Part shown: piece after piece, positions 1-5,984 of the stretch
Layout: the number at the start of each line of letters is the position of its first letter
Numbering within the stretch: position 1 is the first letter of the stretch
Origin: Coriobacteriaceae bacterium
Lineage (GTDB): Bacteria; Actinomycetota; Coriobacteriia; Coriobacteriales; UBA8131
DNA: 5,984 nucleotides
Reading direction: 5' to 3'
Assembly (NCBI GenBank): GCA_012515495.1
Contig: JAAYYH010000081.1
Span: 1-5,984, forward strand
Program-made: the position numbers and the translations under genes
Notes under the pieces: generated by a model
The model's database searches: none
What the model was told of the DNA's origin: nothing
What the model saw: the letters and a program-made list of their open reading frames with translations, nothing else

Positions 1-1555
1 ATTCCTGCAAGGTGGGCAGCAACTGCTCCAGTGCCGCTTGGAAGGGTTCCTCGTGGATGCGATAGACCATCGCTGCCTGATGTGTGAGCATGTGATTGGC
101 TACAACCTCGTTAGTTAAGATCATCGCTTCCTCAACCAGTGAAGTAGCATCCGTCTTCTCTCGCAAGGTGACGGCGACGGGCTTACCGCTTTCGTCCAAG
201 CTCACCTTGGCCTCAATACTCTCGAAGTCGATAGCACCGCGAGCCTCTCGGCGACGGACGAGCTTCTTGGCCAGACGATTGAGGACGCGCAGGCGATTCT
301 GCAACCGGAGATCCTCCCGAATGGCAGACGCGGTTGGAACGCAGGGCTGTGTCTGAACGAGGGTCTCCGCCTGAATGCGGGACTCTACCTGAGAGAGGGA
401 CTCTGACGAGGCCTCGTTGTCGTCGAAGAAGGCTTGCACCTCGTCGTAACTCAAGCGCGCGCGTGAGCGGATCAGCGACGGATACAGCTCGTAGCTCTGC
501 ACCGTTCCGTCCGAACGCATCAGCATATCGCACGTGAAAGCCAGACGATCCTCGTTAGGTTTGAGAGAGCAGAGGTCGTCACTGAGTTGAGGTGGCAACA
601 TCGGCAATACGCGATCTGGCAAATAGACACTGGTTGCCCTGCGACGGGCATCGAGATCGACAGAGCTCTCCCAGGCGACATATGCGCTTACATCGGCGAT
701 ATGTACGCCCACGAGCATCTGCCCCTCGATGAAGTCAACTGACAACGCGTCATCGAAGTCGCGGGCGTCGCTTGGATCGATGGTGAAGATGAACCGTTCG
801 CGCAAGTCGCGCCGCGGCAATGATTCGTCCACGGGAGTTGCGCCAATGTCGGTGACTGCTATGGGTGCTGCGGCTGCTGTGGCGAGTGCCGTGGCTGTGG
901 CGGTCGGCGAATCGCCCCCATCGACAGCTGCCACGGACTGCAGTGCAGCCTGCATCGCAGACTCCGCGAGTCGAGCCGCTTCCTCCAAAGCTGCGGCCGA
1001 AAAGGCCGTCTCCAGCTTGTGACGACGGATGATCAGCTCGATATCCATCCCCCGCTCATCGTGATGGCCAACTACCTCCTCGATATAGCCCTGGGCTGCC
1101 TCCAATCTACTGGGGTAGGTGGTCAGACGCACCTCGACCACATCACCGTCGACAGCTGGAACGCCTATCGCGCGGGGATCGATGAAGATATCGTGACAGA
1201 TCCGCGCATCGGAGGGTGTCACCACCCCTAAACCATCGCGATAGTGAAGCATACCCACAACCGTGGTATGTGCTCGTTCGATCACCCGTTTCACACTGCC
1301 GAGCATATCGCGTCTGCCTTCGCCAGCATTCTTCGTCTGGCTACGACGACGCTCTTCCAAGCGCCGCATACGCACAACTTGCACCACATCGCCGTCCATC
1401 GCGCCATAGATATTTCCCCGTGGTATGAAGTACTCTCCCTCGGGCGTCGCGACAAATCCATAGCCACGGCGTGAGATGCGGATCACGCCCACAGAACCAT
1501 CGGTGTGTTTGAAACGACGCTTCTTGTTACGGGAGTGAGCCAAAGGTCTCGCCAA
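1..1555 (-). CDS. rnr: Ribonuclease R (5' part; 3' end beyond the window)
   Basis: RNase R is a processive 3'-to-5' exoribonuclease that degrades structured RNA and, in studied bacteria, assists tmRNA/SmpB quality control. The frame stays open for 518 codons to the window edge, so the rest of the RNB domain and the S1 domain are missing. After a basic N-terminus comes a cold-shock-like OB domain (GVIRISRRGYGFVATPEGEYFIPRGN in part, from residue 23), a second OB region (about 85-165), and the RNB domain. Metal-binding aspartates are D260, D266, D268 and D269 in TIDPSDARDFDDAL. VGVHIADVSAYV and YLPDRVLPMLPPQLS are family motifs. No N-terminal helix-turn-helix domain is present, unlike E. coli. 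The start is a TTG at 1555 (MARPLAHSRN), right after an in-frame TGA and 16 bases after the protease stop; a TTG at 1543 is an alternative. Two low-complexity insertions interrupt it: about residues 205-242 and 381-420. Confidence 0.95.
   Translation of the reverse strand, partial: MARPLAHSRNKKRRFKHTDGSVGVIRISRRGYGFVATPEGEYFIPRGNIYGAMDGDVVQVVRMRRLEERRRSQTKNAGEGRRDMLGSVKRVIERAHTTVVGMLHYRDGLGVVTPSDARICHDIFIDPRAIGVPAVDGDVVEVRLTTYPSRLEAAQGYIEEVVGHHDERGMDIELIIRRHKLETAFSAAALEEAARLAESAMQAALQSVAAVDGGDSPTATATALATAAAAPIAVTDIGATPVDESLPRRDLRERFIFTIDPSDARDFDDALSVDFIEGQMLVGVHIADVSAYVAWESSVDLDARRRATSVYLPDRVLPMLPPQLSDDLCSLKPNEDRLAFTCDMLMRSDGTVQSYELYPSLIRSRARLSYDEVQAFFDDNEASSESLSQVESRIQAETLVQTQPCVPTASAIREDLRLQNRLRVLNRLAKKLVRRREARGAIDFESIEAKVSLDESGKPVAVTLREKTDATSLVEEAMILTNEVVANHMLTHQAAMVYRIHEEPFQAALEQLLPTLQE
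350..403 (-). repeat. Degenerate 18-bp tandem repeat inside rnr, encoding a hexapeptide
   Basis: Three adjacent 18-bp units on the minus strand (403-386, 385-368, 367-350) encode ESLSQV, ESRIQA and ETLVQT, residues 385-402 of RNase R. By hand, in-phase neighbouring units share about 13-14 of 18 bases. Weaker copies may continue downstream as QPCVPT, ASAIRE and DLRLQN, to about position 296. The unit length is a multiple of three, so changes in copy number would keep the frame. The repeat falls within the RNB domain, in the spot between the YDEVQAFFDD segment and the helix leading to RGAIDFE. Confidence 0.7.
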
Positions 1556-1571
1556 TCAATCTGCTCGTTGA

Positions 1572-2909
1572 TCAGTCTGTCTGCGCGGGCACAACGCCGC
1601 CTGTATCAATAGTGCCGTCTGTACCGATCATGGCTCTCAGCGCATCCAAAGCTGCAGCCAGTTGCGGGTCTTCAGCGCCAGGTGCCACCTCGATGTCTGG
1701 AGTGATGCCCACGCCATCGATCGCTACACCGTCAGGACTGTAATAGTGAGCGATGGTGTATTTGAGGGCACCGCCAAAGCTCAGCTCGCGCATATCCTGC
1801 ACAGTACCCTTGCCAAATGTCTTCTCACCGACTATCGTTGCGCGACCGTGATCCTGCAGCGCAGCGCCCACCAGCTCAGAAGCCGAGGCGCTCCTGCTGT
1901 TCACCAGATAGACCAGTGGCTTGTTGGTGGCTATCTTGCCACTCACCTGCTTGCGCTCGATTCTATTCTTGGTCTCTATCTCTACCACGGTACCTCGCTC
2001 AACAAACAATGATGTTACATCGATTGACTGAGAAAGCAATCCACCGGGATTATCACGTACATCGAGGATGAAACCCCCGGCTCCCAGCTTCTCCAACTCA
2101 GTGACAGCTGTACGGATCTCCTCCGCGCTGCCTTCTCGATAGCGATAAAGACGGATGTAGCCCACGTCACCTTGTAGCTCCCACGTGCAATTGGGCACCG
2201 TCACGCTGCGCAGCGTTAGCGGCGTGGTTCGCTCCTGACCATCCCGCATCCAGATGATGGTCACCTGATCACCCTCATCGCGATGGATGGCTTCTGTGGC
2301 TTCGGAGAGCTCCCATTGTTTGCGCACACCGTCAATGGCGACCAAGATATCATCGGGTTTGATCCCAGCCTCTTGCGCCGGCGAATCAGGATAGACATCC
2401 AACACGCGTATCAGCTCATCACGCGCGGTCAAGACGATTCCGATGCCATAGTACTCGCCGCGAGTCATACGTTGGTATTCGGCCAACTCCTCTTTGGTGA
2501 AATAGCGCGCATATTGGTCTCCACTGGACTCCAGTAGAGCACGGATAGCAGTGCTGGTATCGGCATCAAGGCTACTCTGCGCAAAAGTCGCCAGGGCCTC
2601 ATCATCCAAGATATTCGCGACTTCACGCAGACGTGCTGCCAGCTGCTCGAAACGGGCGATTGCCTCAGGATCATCAGAACCCTTGGTGTCAGGATCGATA
2701 AGACGCAGCTGATCGCCGATGTCAACGATGCCCAGATATGAAGCGATATTACCCGCGGAGAACAGCAACGCGGCAAGTAGGAAAACCGCAATCGTGGCCA
2801 TTGCACGACCGAAGATACGCGGCTTTGCCGCTGTTTCTGGTAGTGCTGGCGCAGACGGTATTGGCTCCACTGCCGCTTGCTCCCGGTCTTCGTTGCTTCC
2901 GGGTTCCAT
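1572..2909 (-). CDS. Membrane-anchored S41 C-terminal processing peptidase (CtpA/CtpB family) with PDZ domain
   Basis: This is a serine protease of family S41, which cleaves proteins at or near their C-termini outside the cytoplasm. From the ATG at 2909 it has 445 residues: an acidic, disordered-looking cytoplasmic tail (1-33), one membrane segment (about 34-57), a PDZ domain (about 153-238, with YYGIGIVL and SPAQEAGIKPDDILVAIDG) and the S41 catalytic core. The catalytic set fits the family's Ser-Lys-Gln spacing: S342 in SASASE, K367 in TFGKG (25 residues on) and Q371 (4 further). DVRDNPGG and the C-terminal DGVGITPD motif are also typical. The start is uncertain. The ATG at 2909 lies 5 bases after the ftsX stop but has GAGG only 2 bases before it. 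An upstream TTG at 2945 would add 12 residues and overlap ftsX by 31 bp. Its position next to ftsEX suggests envelope protein processing, but no substrate can be named. Confidence 0.93.
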   Translation of the reverse strand: MEPGSNEDREQAAVEPIPSAPALPETAAKPRIFGRAMATIAVFLLAALLFSAGNIASYLGIVDIGDQLRLIDPDTKGSDDPEAIARFEQLAARLREVANILDDEALATFAQSSLDADTSTAIRALLESSGDQYARYFTKEELAEYQRMTRGEYYGIGIVLTARDELIRVLDVYPDSPAQEAGIKPDDILVAIDGVRKQWELSEATEAIHRDEGDQVTIIWMRDGQERTTPLTLRSVTVPNCTWELQGDVGYIRLYRYREGSAEEIRTAVTELEKLGAGGFILDVRDNPGGLLSQSIDVTSLFVERGTVVEIETKNRIERKQVSGKIATNKPLVYLVNSRSASASELVGAALQDHGRATIVGEKTFGKGTVQDMRELSFGGALKYTIAHYYSPDGVAIDGVGITPDIEVAPGAEDPQLAAALDALRAMIGTDGTIDTGGVVPAQTD

Positions 2910-2914
2910 GCCCT

Positions 2915-3820
2915 CTAAGCTTTCAGATAACGACGCATCGCCCAAGCTGATCCGATCAGGCCGATGACCAAGCCTACGGCGAACAACATCAGGTAGATCT
3001 GCCAGAGCTGCATCCCTGTGAAGTCAATAGGCAACCAAGAGATGGTCTGGGTAACCTGAGGCAACAGATAGTGGCTGATCAGTGCCACCGAACCAGATGC
3101 CAAACCAGCTCCGATAATGGCCTGCAGGGCTCCTTCCATCAAGAAGGGTCCACGGATGAAGCCATTAGATGCTCCTACCAGACGCATGATCGCTATCTCC
3201 TTGCGCCGAGCCAGAATCGCCAAGCGGATGGTGTTGTTGATGAAGATCAACGCGACAAACGCCAGCAAAGCAACGAGCGCGATACTCACATAACGGATGA
3301 CCTCCGCGGTAGCGAACAGCTGCTTGATGATCTTTTGACCATAGCGCAGTGATTCCTCAGGATTATCGGGACGGTCTATAACCCGTCCAAACGTATCCTG
3401 AGCTTTGATCTGCTCTACAACTGCCTCAACCTCCTCGGGATTAGCAAGGGCGATATCCAGAGAAGCCGGCAAAGGATTACCACCCAACTGCTCGACGATC
3501 TCGGCACTAGACATCTCCTTGTACTTCTCGATTGCCTCGTCTTTGGAGGTGAACTCGATCTCACTGACTTCGGGCAGGCTCTGGATATAATTTTGTAGCG
3601 AATCGATATCACCCTGATCCGCCTCATCAGCCAACCAGATGGTGATGGAAACCTGACTTTCCACCGATTGGATGATCTTATCGATGATCAGACTGGCAAC
3701 CAGGAACACACCTATCACCAACAGTGAGAGGAATATCGTCAGGATCGCGCCAAGAGTGGTGGAGAAGTTCTTCTTGGAGTTGATCAGGGCTTCCTTGATG
3801 AAGTAGAAGAAACTACGCAT
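2915..3820 (-). CDS. ftsX: Cell division membrane protein FtsX
   Basis: FtsX is the membrane subunit that pairs with FtsE and passes ATP-driven conformational change to extracellular peptidoglycan hydrolases or their activators. From the ATG at 3820 it has 301 residues, the family's usual size. It shows the FtsX topology: a short cytoplasmic start (MRSFFYFIKEAL), TM1 about 22-46, an extracellular domain about 47-172 rich in acidic residues, then TM2 about 175-199, TM3 about 226-250 and TM4 about 273-296. The cytoplasmic loop ARRKEIAIMRLVGAS (from about 204) is the conserved segment that contacts FtsE. The open frame extends up to 3877, but the added residues lie inside ftsE and do not look like FtsX. 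An ATG at 3829 (three residues longer) is possible because AAGGGGG (3839-3833) lies just before it; I prefer 3820 from family N-termini. The start overlaps the ftsE stop, implying coupled translation. Confidence 0.95.
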   Translation of the reverse strand: MRSFFYFIKEALINSKKNFSTTLGAILTIFLSLLVIGVFLVASLIIDKIIQSVESQVSITIWLADEADQGDIDSLQNYIQSLPEVSEIEFTSKDEAIEKYKEMSSAEIVEQLGGNPLPASLDIALANPEEVEAVVEQIKAQDTFGRVIDRPDNPEESLRYGQKIIKQLFATAEVIRYVSIALVALLAFVALIFINNTIRLAILARRKEIAIMRLVGASNGFIRGPFLMEGALQAIIGAGLASGSVALISHYLLPQVTQTISWLPIDFTGMQLWQIYLMLFAVGLVIGLIGSAWAMRRYLKA

Positions 3821-4781
3821 CGATCCCATACACCCCCTTATCCTGATCGCGAACCAGATAGCCGTTCTCCAGGGCAACCACGCGCTTGCGCATCGAGTCG
3901 ACCATCTCGCGATCGTGTGTGGCTACGAGAATGGTGGTACCGGTACGGTTGATCCGATCAAGGAGTCGCATGATGCCCAGAGAGGTCTGTGGGTCAAGAT
4001 TACCAGTAGGCTCATCGCAGATCAGCAATGGTGGTCGATTGACGATGGCCCGCGCGATGCTCACCCGCTGCTGCTCACCGCCCGAAAGTTGATCGGGGTA
4101 TTTATCTTGTTTGTCTTCGAGGCCAACCAAACGCAGGACTTCGGGTACCTGTGTGCGGATGATATGACGGGATTTACCGATGACCTCCAACGCGAAAGCG
4201 ACATTCTGGAAGGCTGTCTTGTTGGGTAGCAACTTGAAGTCTTGGAAGACACAACCGATATTACGACGCAGATAAGGCACTCGCCAGTTGCGCATACGCG
4301 TGAGATCTTCACCCGCAACAGTCAACTTGCCGTTGGAGACGATAATCTCGCGGTTGATCAGGCGAATGAATGTCGATTTACCGCTACCTGAGTGTCCCAC
4401 TAAGAAGATGAACTCACCTGGGTAGATCTCCAGCGTGATATCTTTAAGTGCCGGCTTCTTGGGCTGCGCCGGGTAGAGTTTGGTGACCTTCTCGAAATTA
4501 ATTACCGGCTTGACGCCTAAAACCCGCTGCGTGGCAGCCGGCGTAGTCTGTGACCGGATGTCATTTCTTTGTAGCGACGGCAAAGATGGCTGGTTTGCCA
4601 TCGCGGTACCGAACGTAGCGTCAGGAGTGATCTTTGGTATGGCGCTAAGCGTATCGCCGGGTTTTTGCTGTATCGGCAACGGCAGTTCGGGCTCTACGCT
4701 CTGAGGCAGGGGCTCAACCCTATCGAACTCAGAAGTAGTCTGGGAATGCCGCGGCTCCCAGCTTCGATCTTCTTGTGTCAC
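3813..4781 (-). CDS. ftsE: Cell division ATP-binding protein FtsE with long N-terminal extension
   Basis: FtsE is the cytoplasmic ATPase of the FtsEX complex, which drives activation of peptidoglycan hydrolases at the division site. From the GTG at 4781 it has 322 residues. The ABC domain begins near residue 92 (PVINFEKV). It contains Walker A GHSGSGKST (129-137, K135), Q-loop Q180 in VFQDF, signature LSGGEQQR (232-239), Walker B LLICDE (252-257), NLD, and switch histidine H289. The GCVFQDFKLL segment and the LVRDQDKGVYGID end are typical of actinobacterial FtsE. Usual FtsE length is about 225-230 residues; here about 90 Pro/Gln/Thr/Ser-rich residues precede the domain. No start codon lies near the domain border; the nearest methionine is residue 61. 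A TTG at 4787 is also possible, but GGAG (4794-4791) is better spaced for the GTG (9 bases against 3). The gene overlaps ftsX by 8 bp. Confidence 0.95.
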   Translation of the reverse strand: MTQEDRSWEPRHSQTTSEFDRVEPLPQSVEPELPLPIQQKPGDTLSAIPKITPDATFGTAMANQPSLPSLQRNDIRSQTTPAATQRVLGVKPVINFEKVTKLYPAQPKKPALKDITLEIYPGEFIFLVGHSGSGKSTFIRLINREIIVSNGKLTVAGEDLTRMRNWRVPYLRRNIGCVFQDFKLLPNKTAFQNVAFALEVIGKSRHIIRTQVPEVLRLVGLEDKQDKYPDQLSGGEQQRVSIARAIVNRPPLLICDEPTGNLDPQTSLGIMRLLDRINRTGTTILVATHDREMVDSMRKRVVALENGYLVRDQDKGVYGIDA

Positions 4782-4790
4782 TTTCAATCG

Positions 4791-4794
4791 CTCC
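4791..4794 (-). promoter_or_regulatory. Ribosome binding site of ftsE
   Basis: GGAG (in the context ACGGAGCG) on the minus strand lies 9 bases before the GTG at 4781 and 3 bases before the TTG at 4787. No in-frame ATG is available: the ATG at 4800 is in another frame. This site therefore implies a non-ATG start, most likely GTG. Confidence 0.5.
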
Positions 4795-4827
4795 GTTCAT
4801 TTAATACGCGTTTATTAGCTGGAGTAA

Positions 4828-5769
4828 TCATCGCAATGATACCACAGCTGCGCATAGTGCCTGCACATCGAGTTCATATTCTCTGAACAGTTCATCCATA
4901 GTTCCCGACGTGCCAAAACGGTCCTGTACGCCTATCCTCTTCAGTGGCGCGCGCAGTACATTGGGAGCCTTCTCGGCAATCAGTTCTGCCACAGCAGATC
5001 CCAGTCCACCGATGATCGAATGCTCTTCAGCGGTTACAACGACACCGGTCTTATGTATGGAGGCGAGGATGGTGGCCTCATCCAACGGCTTGATGCTGAA
5101 CGCGTCGATTACCTCGACATCGACACCCTGCTCAAACAGTGAATCAGCGGCCTTGAGCGCGAAATCGACCTCGACACCGCAGGCAACGATAGTTGCGTCT
5201 GAACCCGTGCGCAATACGCGTGCTTTGCCCAACTCAAAACCTTCAAGTTCATCGTAGAGCACTGGAACCGATGCTCGTCCCATGCGCACATACACAGGGC
5301 CAGGAGTGTTTGCCGCAATGCGTAGGGCAGCCTTGGCGCTGGTGTAATCAGCCGGCACCATTACCCGCATGTTTGGCAGCACGCGCATCAGGGCGATATC
5401 CTCGACCATCTGATGACTGCCACCATCAGCACCAACACTGAGCCCCGCATGTGTAGGCGCAATCTTAACGTTAAGGCCAGCGTAGCAGATGGTATTGCGC
5501 ACCTGATCGTAAGCGCGTCCAGTGGCGAATACCGCGAATGAGCCGGTGAATACCAGTTTGCCGGAAAGGGAGAGCCCCGCAGCGATACCCATCATGTTCT
5601 GCTCTGCGATGCCCACGTTGATCAGCCTGCCAGGATCTGCCTTACCCAGCTTGGCTGTAGTGGTGGAACCAGAGAGATCGGCATCTACCGCTACCACGTC
5701 CAAACCTTCTTCAAGGAGTTCCAGCAGTGTTGCGCCATAGGCCTCGCGGGTTGCTTTCAGTTCGCTCAT
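4828..5769 (-). CDS. Transketolase, C-terminal subunit
   Basis: This 313-residue protein is the second half of a split transketolase: a pyrimidine-binding (Pyr) domain over roughly residues 5-165 and a transketolase C-terminal domain over roughly 185-305. The NVGIAEQNM motif carries E56, the conserved glutamate that in the family activates the ThDP cofactor. H107 and H119 lie in the conserved glycine-rich HAGLSVGADGGSHQ stretch. The length fits the family's C-terminal subunits. The start is taken at the ATG whose first base is 5769: it gives MSELKATREAYG, overlaps the upstream subunit's TGA by 4 bp, and has GCGGGG seven bases upstream. The open frame extends up to 5841, but the extra residues overlap the upstream gene and look unrelated to the family. 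A 1-deoxyxylulose-5-phosphate synthase half is a distant alternative, made unlikely by the transketolase N-subunit next door. Confidence 0.95.
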   Translation of the reverse strand: MSELKATREAYGATLLELLEEGLDVVAVDADLSGSTTTAKLGKADPGRLINVGIAEQNMMGIAAGLSLSGKLVFTGSFAVFATGRAYDQVRNTICYAGLNVKIAPTHAGLSVGADGGSHQMVEDIALMRVLPNMRVMVPADYTSAKAALRIAANTPGPVYVRMGRASVPVLYDELEGFELGKARVLRTGSDATIVACGVEVDFALKAADSLFEQGVDVEVIDAFSIKPLDEATILASIHKTGVVVTAEEHSIIGGLGSAVAELIAEKAPNVLRAPLKRIGVQDRFGTSGTMDELFREYELDVQALCAAVVSLR

Positions 5770-5984
5770 TTGCATACCCCGCATTCCTTCAGAGCTTGAG
5801 CGCATTGTTCTGCGTTTGGAGCCTTGCCGTGCCAACCGCATTGGTTCTCCATGAAACTGACGCCCTTGCCTTTGATAGTCGCCGCAACGATGGCAACCGG
5901 GCCCTCTTGATAGGCTGTCGCTGCTTCCAGAGCTGACTGGATGGCCTCGACGTCGTGGCCGTCGACCTTGATAACATACCAGCC
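5766..5984 (-). CDS. Transketolase, N-terminal subunit (3' end only)
   Basis: Only the last 72 residues are in the window; the gene continues past position 5984. The reading frame is open from the edge to a TGA at 5768-5766. The segment KGKGVSFMEN followed by WHGKAPN is the hallmark end of the thiamine diphosphate-binding half of transketolase, and in split enzymes this half ends soon after that motif, as here. The N-terminal subunit binds the diphosphate of ThDP and pairs with the C-terminal subunit to move two-carbon ketol units between sugar phosphates in the cytoplasm (non-oxidative pentose phosphate pathway). The stop overlaps the next gene's start in an ATGA tetranucleotide, so translation of the two subunits is probably coupled. 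The tail carries four cysteines in its last 24 residues and ends CGVCK. The family call is firm; start and full length cannot be seen. Confidence 0.93.
   Translation of the reverse strand, partial: GWYVIKVDGHDVEAIQSALEAATAYQEGPVAIVAATIKGKGVSFMENQCGWHGKAPNAEQCAQALKECGVCK
5777..5782 (-). promoter_or_regulatory. Ribosome binding site deciding the transketolase C-subunit start
   Basis: GCGGGG on the minus strand lies seven bases before the ATG at 5769. It lies only one base before the alternative in-frame ATG at 5775, so it favours the 5769 start. It sits inside the last codons of the upstream subunit. Confidence 0.55.

Noticed and set aside
213..533. 106-residue minus-strand open frame
   Set aside because: It lies in another frame over the rnr coding sequence, is very arginine/serine-rich, and shows no recognisable family. 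The rnr frame explains the region, and the openness follows from the GC-rich repeated codons.
334..537. Plus-strand open frame with a repeated peptide (ERGSPPECGTLPERGTL)
   Set aside because: The peptide periodicity is the antisense reading of the 18-bp repeat in rnr. There is no independent support for a gene.
729..1022. Plus-strand Ala/Ser-rich open frame
   Set aside because: It is antisense to the alanine/threonine-rich linker of rnr; its composition mirrors that low-complexity DNA.
2465..2806. 113-residue minus-strand open frame
   Set aside because: It is an out-of-frame shadow of the S41 protease, which has full motif support.
4061..4318. 85-residue minus-strand open frame inside ftsE
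   Set aside because: It is out of frame with the ABC domain and has no recognisable motif.
4802..4817. Small inverted repeat TAATA-cgcgtt-TATTA before ftsE
   Set aside because: Five-base AT arms around a 6-base loop are too short to call a terminator or operator, and no T-run follows.
4782..4830. Possible promoter for ftsE in the short gap after the transketolase genes (TATTAA or TAATAA as -10)
   Set aside because: TATTAA would place the start of transcription at or inside the ribosome binding site and has no good -35 at 16-18 bases. TAATAA is a poor match, with TTGCGA only 13 bases upstream.

Overview
The window is a dense block of housekeeping genes, all on the minus strand, read from high to low coordinates. 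In transcription order it holds: the 3' end of a split transketolase N-terminal subunit (5984-5766), the transketolase C-terminal subunit (5769-4828), ftsE (4781-3813), ftsX (3820-2915), a membrane-anchored PDZ/S41 C-terminal processing peptidase (2909-1572), and the 5' two thirds of ribonuclease R, rnr (1555 to the window edge). The genes overlap or are only a few bases apart (4 bp overlap, 46 bp gap, 8 bp overlap, 5 bp gap, 16 bp gap). I see no convincing promoter or terminator between them, so they probably form one transcription unit. No stretch above 50 bases is non-coding, and I see no RNA gene, mobile element or CRISPR array.

The organism is probably an actinobacterium, and my best guess is class Coriobacteriia. 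The FtsE C-terminus (LVRDQDKGVYGID) and the GCVFQDFKLL segment look like actinobacterial FtsE. The ftsE-ftsX-S41 peptidase-rnr order and the two-subunit transketolase fit Coriobacteriia. GC content is moderate by eye. This placement rests on remembered family features, not on a search.

The split transketolase serves the non-oxidative pentose phosphate pathway. FtsE and FtsX form the ABC-type complex that links cell division to peptidoglycan hydrolase activation. The S41 protease acts outside the membrane and could plausibly process envelope proteins. RNase R degrades structured RNA and, in studied bacteria, works with SmpB/tmRNA.

I do not see a new biological system. The unusual parts are lineage-specific additions to core proteins: a roughly 90-residue proline/glutamine/threonine-rich N-terminal extension on FtsE, an alanine/threonine-rich insert just before the catalytic motif of RNase R, and a degenerate hexapeptide (18 bp) tandem repeat inside the RNase R catalytic domain. 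Several starts also appear to be non-ATG.
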